Below are positions 13,222 to 18,260 of a stretch of DNA of 18,260 nucleotides, in pieces (within the stretch, counting starts at the first letter, position 1; each line of letters starts with the position of its first letter). Source of the stretch: a candidate division WWE3 bacterium RIFCSPLOWO2_01_FULL_39_13. Lineage in GTDB: Bacteria > Patescibacteriota > WWE3 > 2-01-FULL-39-13. Position numbers and translations under genes: made by a program. The DNA lies in contig MEVH01000005.1 in assembly GCA_001772665.1 (NCBI GenBank), positions 1 to 18,260 of the forward strand, in the 5' to 3' direction. Below the pieces are notes generated by a model. The model was not told the origin of the DNA. It worked only from the letters and a program-made list of their open reading frames with translations, and did not search any database.

Positions 13222-14736
13222 CTACTCAAAGTCCATTAATAATCTGACAGCATCTTTTCCTAATATCCACATTGATTCAAAAAGCGGTGGAGAAACCGGA
13301 TTCCGGCAGATTGCAATTCTTATTGGATAAAAGACTTCATTTACTTTCCATCCAATTTTGCTTGCTCTATCTTTCACCTGAGATTCAATCTTCTTCAGAT
13401 CATCCAAACTCCAATCGGATTCTGAAAGAAGGCCTTTGACCCAATCTAAGTGTTTTTTTAGCTCCTCCCCTTTCTTAAATTTTTCTAACATATTTTTATC
13501 TAAAGTAATCTCTTTAATGAAGAATTCATTAAGCGGTAATAGATCTTCGAATTTTTTAATTCTTGGTTTATTTATTTCTGCAAACTTCATTAACTTTTCT
13601 TTTTCCAACCCTTCCAGGAATTTACGGAGGTCATCATAATCAGGCTTTTTCCAGTAAGATTCATATTCTGATGCCCCTTTGTATTTCGTTGAAAAACAAT
13701 ATTCCAACCATTTAATTAACTTTTCATTAAATTCATCTTCAGGCAAATTACGCAAATGTTCCCCGTTCATCCATTCAAGTTTCTGCAAATCAAACTTCGG
13801 GCTTACTGCTGTTAAATCCTTAAAATCAAAAACTTTAACAAACTCAGCGAAACTAAAAATCTCTCTCTCTTCTGGATGACTCCAGCCAAGAAGAGCAATA
13901 AAATTCAAAACAGCTTCAGGCAGAAAACCCTTTCTTCTAAACCAGTCAACACTTGTGTGCCCATGCCTTTTACTGAGCTTGCTCCCATCCATATTGGTAA
14001 TGAGAGGGGTATGCACAAAAACCGGCATTTCCCAGCCAAAGTATCCATATAAAAGAACATGCTTCGGGAAAGAAGTAATCCATTCAGGACCGCGCAGAAC
14101 GTGTGAAATCTCCATTAAATGATCATCCACAACAACTGCCAAATGATAAGTCGGAAACCCATCGCTTTTCAAAATCACCTGGTCATCAACAGTACTAGAA
14201 TCGAATTCGATTTTGCCCCGGACAAGATCCTCACAAACAATTTTTGTGTTTTCGGGAATCTTCATACGGATAACATATTTTGACACAGAATTAAGATTTT
14301 TTTGAACTTCCTCATTACTTAGACTTCTACAATGTTTATCGTACATAGTAGGAAGCCCTTTCTTCTGCATCTGGGCGCGCATTTCCTCTAATCTTTCAGC
14401 AGAGCAGAAGCAGTAATAGGCGCAGCCTTTTTCGACAAGCTCCAAAACATGTTTTTTATACAAATCCAGCCTTTCAGACTGACGGTAAGGACCATATGGC
14501 CCCCCTTTAATAGGGCTCTCATCAGGAGAAACCCCCGCCCAGTCTATTGCTTCATAAATTGCATCTTCCCATTCACGCTTATATCTTTTCTTGTCAGTAT
14601 TTTCGACCCTTAATACAAACTTACCGTTGTGTTTTAATGCATAGGCCTTATCAAAAAGACTCTGATAAATAGTTGCAAGATGCGCATAACCTGTCGGACT
14701 GGGAGCGTTTCTAGTGCGGACAACTCGTGAAGGCAT
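13222..14736 (-). CDS. gltX: Glutamyl-tRNA synthetase
   Basis: A 504-residue class I GluRS charging tRNA-Glu and, in organisms without GlnRS, usually tRNA-Gln for later amidation. Seen are RTRNAPSPTGYAHLATIY (7-24), LRVENTD (42-48), YRQSERLDLY, CAYYCFC, LRGPEWITSFPKHVLLY and GSKLSKRHG (about 250), with a helical anticodon-binding C-terminus. The HIGH element reads HLAT (19-22), with Ala in place of the nearly invariant Gly, and RIEDTD reads RVENTD. ATG 14736 is chosen over TTG 14745 because GluRS begins at MPSRVVRTR. A minus-strand -10 TATAAT (14766-14771) gives a leader of about 23 nt without a Shine-Dalgarno. The end abuts the NUDIX gene. Confidence 0.92.
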   Translation of the reverse strand: MPSRVVRTRNAPSPTGYAHLATIYQSLFDKAYALKHNGKFVLRVENTDKKRYKREWEDAIYEAIDWAGVSPDESPIKGGPYGPYRQSERLDLYKKHVLELVEKGCAYYCFCSAERLEEMRAQMQKKGLPTMYDKHCRSLSNEEVQKNLNSVSKYVIRMKIPENTKIVCEDLVRGKIEFDSSTVDDQVILKSDGFPTYHLAVVVDDHLMEISHVLRGPEWITSFPKHVLLYGYFGWEMPVFVHTPLITNMDGSKLSKRHGHTSVDWFRRKGFLPEAVLNFIALLGWSHPEEREIFSFAEFVKVFDFKDLTAVSPKFDLQKLEWMNGEHLRNLPEDEFNEKLIKWLEYCFSTKYKGASEYESYWKKPDYDDLRKFLEGLEKEKLMKFAEINKPRIKKFEDLLPLNEFFIKEITLDKNMLEKFKKGEELKKHLDWVKGLLSESDWSLDDLKKIESQVKDRASKIGWKVNEVFYPIRIAICRNPVSPPLFESMWILGKDAVRLLMDFE

Positions 14737-14762
14737 AATAAACAAGTACTAATCTCAACGCA

Positions 14763-14791
14763 TTGATTATACACTGCCTCACGGATATACT
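14763..14791 (+). promoter_or_regulatory. Promoter of the TM-anchored hypothetical gene, overlapping the gltX promoter
   Basis: TTGATT (14763-14768), a 17-nt spacer and TATACT (14786-14791) precede the ATG at 14801 by 9 nt, so translation starts at or within about 3 nt of the transcript end. The opposite-strand gltX -10 box TATAAT (14766-14771) overlaps this -35 box, so the two promoters should compete. Confidence 0.6.
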
Positions 14792-14800
14792 AAAAGAAGC

Positions 14801-15967
14801 ATGAACCTTACAGAGACACAAATTGCAGTCAGGAAGCTTTTGATCGCAATTGCTGTTATGACTTTTATCTATTACAGCGGTAGGTTTCTGATTATTCAAG
14901 GCATAAATGCGTATAATAAGATTTTTCCGAAAGAACCTGCAGCACCCGAAGCAAGATTTGGGCCTCTTCCAAAGCTGAAAATGACTTCCATTTCAATACC
15001 GGTCAAACCGCAGTATGTGCTTGATACGGTTGACGGCAAACTCCCGGTATTTCAAGATAGGATAGCCGTATACCAAATAATACAGCCACAGACGACGCTA
15101 TTGTCAGAACAGAAGATAAAACAGCTGGCAAAGGATATGTTTTTTACAGGAGCATACACAAAAATCTCTGCATCAGAGTTCAAGTGGGTCGATGGATCAA
15201 ACAGCAGGACTTTCCAGGCAAATGCCATTACCAGAAATTTCAGCCTTGATACAGATTCAAATAAACTTTCGAATGTCATGGCAGCAACCGGCTCAATAAC
15301 CCAAAAAGACGCCGAGTCAAAAGTGTTAAGTTTCATCAAATCCAAAACCCTTTTTAACTCAACAGATCTCGAGCATATTACAACTAGTTCTATCGCAGCC
15401 GAAGTGTTATTCGGGATATTAGAAGAATCGGGAACCGCTGCTGATTCAAGCAAACTCATAAAGATAAATATCTACCGCTACCTTGAAGCATCACCGGCGA
15501 CAAAAACCAAAAAAGCCATCACTTATCAAATTCTAGGTCCTGATCCTAAAAACTCGCTCGCATCATTTTTTACAACCAATGATTCATCTTATTTTAAATT
15601 TCCAATTATCGACTTTACGTACTGGGATGTGGACTACGAAGATAAGTCAAATTACTATTTATCACCAATTGAACAGGTTTGGACAGCAGTAACTGAAGGA
15701 AAAGGAATAACAGCTTACCTGAAAACCAGCCGATCCGACTATTTTGGCTCTCAGGAAAATCTTGACATTGTAAAAGTTGAAATAAGAGACATATATCTGG
15801 CATACTACGAACCAGCTGAGTTTGTAAAGTATCTTCAGCCAATATACGTTTTCGAAGGACAGTTTGAAACATCAAATTTTGAAGGACAACTCCCTCAACA
15901 GGGCGAAATAACAATCTACTATCCAGCCATCAGAGGAGACTTTGTTAAATCAACTACAGAAAACTAA
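14801..15967 (+). CDS. Conserved-type hypothetical protein, N-terminal membrane anchor
   Basis: This 388-residue protein has one hydrophobic segment near residues 12-33 (LLIAIAVMTFIYYSGRFLII), followed by a Pro-rich linker and a long, soluble, beta-rich extracytoplasmic part, inferred from the topology. The C-terminal EFVKYLQPIYVFEG recalls the ends of YycH-type or similar two-component accessory domains, but the match is too short to name a family. No catalytic motif is evident. It has its own leaderless-type promoter, is divergent from gltX, and ends 11 nt from the convergent permease gene. A role at the envelope is likely; more cannot be said. Confidence 0.75.
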   Translation: MNLTETQIAVRKLLIAIAVMTFIYYSGRFLIIQGINAYNKIFPKEPAAPEARFGPLPKLKMTSISIPVKPQYVLDTVDGKLPVFQDRIAVYQIIQPQTTLLSEQKIKQLAKDMFFTGAYTKISASEFKWVDGSNSRTFQANAITRNFSLDTDSNKLSNVMAATGSITQKDAESKVLSFIKSKTLFNSTDLEHITTSSIAAEVLFGILEESGTAADSSKLIKINIYRYLEASPATKTKKAITYQILGPDPKNSLASFFTTNDSSYFKFPIIDFTYWDVDYEDKSNYYLSPIEQVWTAVTEGKGITAYLKTSRSDYFGSQENLDIVKVEIRDIYLAYYEPAEFVKYLQPIYVFEGQFETSNFEGQLPQQGEITIYYPAIRGDFVKSTTEN

Positions 15968-15978
15968 CGTTAGAGAAT

Positions 15979-16971
15979 TTACCTTCGCGAAGATTTTATT
16001 GCAAACTTTACAACTTCAAGAACAATAATTGCAAGAGGTATTGCCAGCACGGCACCAACCAGGCCAAGAAGTTTTCCTCCTACCATTAAGGCCACAATTG
16101 TTACCAAAGGATTTAATCCAACAGCTCTTTGCATTACCTTAGGCACTATCAAATGGTTTTCCATCTGTTGAATCAGCAGGTACAGGCCTATTACAGCAAA
16201 CCCCATTACGGGCGATACAACAAACCCGATTATTACCGCCGGAATAAGCGATAATATAGGTCCGATAATCGGAACTATTTCAAAAAGTCCAGCTGTAACT
16301 GCCAGCGCAAGGGAAAAATCCAACCCAAGCATCGCAAGTCCGATGTAAGTAGCAACCCCTATTATGAGCATAAGTATTATCTGCCCCCTTAACCATCCTC
16401 CTAGTTTTTTCTCAATTCTTGTTACAAGGTTCTGAATTTCATCTCTATTCGCTTCCGGCAGAAACCCAATAAACTTTTTCCTGATATTTTCGAAATCCAA
16501 TAAAATGTAAACAGTGAAAACCAAAACTATTACCGTGGACAAAGCTCCTGAAAATGCACCAATAGTGGCACCAATAATATTCCCCGACGTCTGGGAGATC
16601 TGATTTATAAGAGCATCATAAAATTTCACGGCATACTCTTCGTATCCTGGTGCTGATGACAAATTATCTAGATATTTGGGAAATCCAATGATAAGATTTT
16701 GTGCTTGATGTACAAAAGGGACTATTGCAACAGTAGCCAAACTAACCACAAGAATAAATACAGCCAGAACCACAGTTAAAACTGAAACTCCGTGCGGTAC
16801 CTTCCGGGAATTCAGCCATAATACTGCTGGTTCTAAGGCAAGAGCAAGAATCAGCGACACAAATAATGCTAGCAGCACTGGCTTAATTATCCAAGCCATC
16901 CAAAATAAAAGCCCAATAAGCAAAAGAATAAAAATGGTCCTGGTAGAAATAACAATATTTTGATCTTTCAT
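15979..16971 (-). CDS. AI-2E family (PerM/YdiK-type) membrane permease
   Basis: This 330-residue protein has about eight hydrophobic segments: two near the N-terminus (11-48), one at about 60-85, one at 130-160 and a cluster at 200-325. The GLFEIVPIIGPILSLIPAVIIG region and the C-terminal LVGAVLAIPLAIIVLEVVK match the AI-2E transporter family signature (PF01594). The family includes putative quorum-signal exporters and Na+/H+ antiporters, so the substrate is open. Its own promoter overlaps the miaA stop codon. The ATG at 16971 has no Shine-Dalgarno. Confidence 0.87.
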   Translation of the reverse strand: MKDQNIVISTRTIFILLLIGLLFWMAWIIKPVLLALFVSLILALALEPAVLWLNSRKVPHGVSVLTVVLAVFILVVSLATVAIVPFVHQAQNLIIGFPKYLDNLSSAPGYEEYAVKFYDALINQISQTSGNIIGATIGAFSGALSTVIVLVFTVYILLDFENIRKKFIGFLPEANRDEIQNLVTRIEKKLGGWLRGQIILMLIIGVATYIGLAMLGLDFSLALAVTAGLFEIVPIIGPILSLIPAVIIGFVVSPVMGFAVIGLYLLIQQMENHLIVPKVMQRAVGLNPLVTIVALMVGGKLLGLVGAVLAIPLAIIVLEVVKFAIKSSRR

Positions 16972-16980
16972 TACAACTTC

Positions 16981-17010
16981 ATTCTACTATTGAAACCACA
17001 GTTTGTTCAA
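16981..17010 (-). promoter_or_regulatory. Promoter of the AI-2E permease gene
   Basis: Minus-strand TTGAAC (17005-17010), an 18-nt spacer and TAGAAT (16981-16986) lie 9 nt before the ATG at 16971. The miaA stop codon TGA is inside the -35 box. There is no Shine-Dalgarno, so a leaderless transcript is predicted. Confidence 0.55.
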
Positions 17011-17915
17011 TAAGCATAATTTTCAGCTTCAGACCTCCAATTTTTGTGCGAAATGTCGAACCATTTTATTTCATGGTTTGCTTTAAACCAGGTCTGCTGA
17101 CGGCGTATATAGGCGTGTATATCGTATTTAGAGCGGGAAATAGCCTCGGACTTTTCTACTTCTCCATTTATATATGAAACTGCGCTTTTGTAGACGAACC
17201 CGTCAAGCTTGTCGGAGTCTGGATAATCAGCCATCAGTTTTCTCACTTCTTCTATAAGTCCATTCTGCCATATTGACTCTACCCATTTGTCCGCCTTTTC
17301 GTATAGAGCTGACCTGTTTGTACTTAATCCAATAAATCTGAATTTCTCGCCTGTCAGTTTCCAGTGGCTGGGAGTATCATGAGAATCTCCAAGCTCAACT
17401 TCCAGAGCCCTGACAATCCTTCTGCGGTTGTTTTTATCGATAATTTCATATCTTTCGGAATTTAGCAGTTTAAGCTTATCAAGCAAATTTTTAGTAGGGG
17501 TGGTTTCAAGAGCCTTTCTTCTTTCGGCATCCGGCTTAGTTCCTGACAGCTTTCTCCGACCGGCAAGAACATCTATATAAAATCCGGTTCCTCCCGCAAT
17601 TACTATTTTTTTGCCTTCTCTCTTTAAATCTTGGATTTTATTGAAAGCAAAATCAGCAAAATCATAGGCAGAAAAATATTGATCAGGATTGACCAGATCG
17701 TACCCCCAGATTTTCACTTTATCTATCTCACAATATCCGTCATGCCAGACTATTTTGGAGGAATCTGCATCCCCTGGAATTTTTCCTGTCCCAATATCCA
17801 TGTGCTTGTAAACCTGCCGTGAATCAGCAGATATTATTTCAGCACCTGTACTTTTGCAGATTTCAAGCGCAAGAGAAGTTTTACCGGTGCCGGTCGGCCC
17901 TAAGATTACTATCAC
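17007..17915 (-). CDS. miaA: tRNA dimethylallyltransferase
   Basis: MiaA transfers the dimethylallyl group from DMAPP to A37 of tRNAs that read U-starting codons. The P-loop is GPTGTGKTSLA, followed by ISADSRQVYKHMDIGTGK, the DLVNPDQYFSAYDF segment and GGTGFYIDVLAG, with the C-terminal tRNA-binding YIRRQQTWFK. I place the start at GTG 17913-17915: GGAAGGAG (17921-17928) lies 5 nt upstream and the GTG overlaps the miaB TGA by 4 nt, giving 302 residues. A TTG at 17930 is in frame, but its own codon is part of the ribosome binding site region. The two genes act one after the other on the same adenine, which explains the coupling. Confidence 0.93.
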   Translation of the reverse strand: MIVILGPTGTGKTSLALEICKSTGAEIISADSRQVYKHMDIGTGKIPGDADSSKIVWHDGYCEIDKVKIWGYDLVNPDQYFSAYDFADFAFNKIQDLKREGKKIVIAGGTGFYIDVLAGRRKLSGTKPDAERRKALETTPTKNLLDKLKLLNSERYEIIDKNNRRRIVRALEVELGDSHDTPSHWKLTGEKFRFIGLSTNRSALYEKADKWVESIWQNGLIEEVRKLMADYPDSDKLDGFVYKSAVSYINGEVEKSEAISRSKYDIHAYIRRQQTWFKANHEIKWFDISHKNWRSEAENYAY

Positions 17916-18260
17916 AATGACTCCTTCCAAACCTTAGTTAAATACGCATGCCTTCGCTTTTTTTCTTTCAAAGGAACATCGTCTTTCATAAAACGCTCTG
18001 AAACGGTACCTTTTCTTGGTGAATAAATCGAAATAAAGGCCACTGCAAATTTAACCTCATTAAATAATTTCACCGTATTCATAAACTGTTCATTACTTTC
18101 GCCAGGAAATCCGACAATTACATCGGTGCCAAAGCTCATATCAGGAACTTTTAGCTTTATCTGATTTATTAATTCATTAAACTCTTCAATCGTATGCCGA
18201 CGATTCATTTTTTTCAAAATCTCGTTATTCCCGCTCTGAACGGCAATATGAAGATACCTG
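17912..18260 (-). CDS. miaB: tRNA-2-methylthio-N6-dimethylallyladenosine synthase, 3' part only
   Basis: The gene runs past the right edge; about 115 C-terminal residues are visible. YLHIAVQSGNNEILKKMNRR, followed by FGTDVIVGFPGES and AFISIYSPRKGT, matches the radical SAM methylthiotransferase MiaB (family LHLPVQSGSNxVLKxMNRxHT). MiaB adds the 2-methylthio group to i6A37 made by MiaA. The protein stops at KVWKESL, about where the usual C-terminal TRAM RNA-binding domain (roughly 60-70 residues) would begin, and miaA starts immediately, so the domain is absent. An apparent internal TTG at 18217 is not the real start. Confidence 0.88.
   Translation of the reverse strand, partial: RYLHIAVQSGNNEILKKMNRRHTIEEFNELINQIKLKVPDMSFGTDVIVGFPGESNEQFMNTVKLFNEVKFAVAFISIYSPRKGTVSERFMKDDVPLKEKKRRHAYLTKVWKESL

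Noticed and set aside
15964..15992. Two 10-nt perfect palindromes, CTAACGTTAG and CTTCGCGAAG, in the convergent gap
   Set aside because: No loop and no T run for a terminator; one lies in the permease coding end, so chance is likely.
1..18260. CRISPR arrays, transposases, integrases or recoded stop codons
   Set aside because: No regularly spaced repeats, no recombinase motifs, and all three stop codons terminate well-formed proteins.

Overview
The window looks like part of a small bacterial chromosome, most likely a Candidate Phyla Radiation (Patescibacteria) organism, perhaps Microgenomates. This is inferred from the mix of a compact housekeeping segment, short intergenic gaps, a plain TM-anchored hypothetical protein, the style of GltX/MiaA/MiaB/AI-2E permease, and many promoters placed so close to start codons that the mRNAs should be leaderless. 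The standard code fits: TAA, TAG and TGA all act as stops.

Region A (1-1422) is a type IV toxin-antitoxin pair, AbiEi antitoxin then AbiEii nucleotidyltransferase-type toxin. It is driven by a consensus promoter whose -10 box and start codon sit inside a 16-bp-arm inverted repeat, a likely AbiEi operator.

Region B (1739-7685) is visibly AT-rich and is the most unusual part. It is a six-gene, same-strand, tightly packed operon: a leucyl-tRNA-synthetase-like protein without the editing domain and with altered HIGH and KMSKS signatures, a MoaA-like radical SAM enzyme, a class I SAM methyltransferase, a radical SAM/SPASM enzyme with an extra Cys-rich tail, a family 2 glycosyltransferase and a small HExxH metallopeptidase-like protein. 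I read it as an undescribed biosynthetic pathway that uses an aminoacyl-tRNA-synthetase paralogue together with radical chemistry, methylation and glycosylation. The product is unknown. A full-length cysteinyl-tRNA synthetase (7787-9196) follows on the same strand; it may be housekeeping or a partner.

Region C (9363-11398) holds nucleotide and DNA-repair type genes: an MTH1-like NUDIX hydrolase, a divergent protein joining a nucleoside-deoxyribosyltransferase-like domain to a ribbon-helix-helix domain, and a uracil/hypoxanthine-DNA glycosylase-like protein followed by an apparent gene remnant. A tRNA-Gln(CUG) gene with encoded CCA (11465-11538, minus) has its 3' end facing this accessory half, the usual arrangement at a genomic-island boundary. 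No integrase or transposase is visible.

Region D (11646-18260) is mostly core genome: a soluble PAS-GGDEF diguanylate cyclase, an atypical NUDIX protein downstream of gltX, gltX itself, a divergent single-TM extracytoplasmic hypothetical protein, an AI-2E family permease, and a translationally coupled miaB-miaA pair. miaB runs off the right edge and ends without a TRAM domain.
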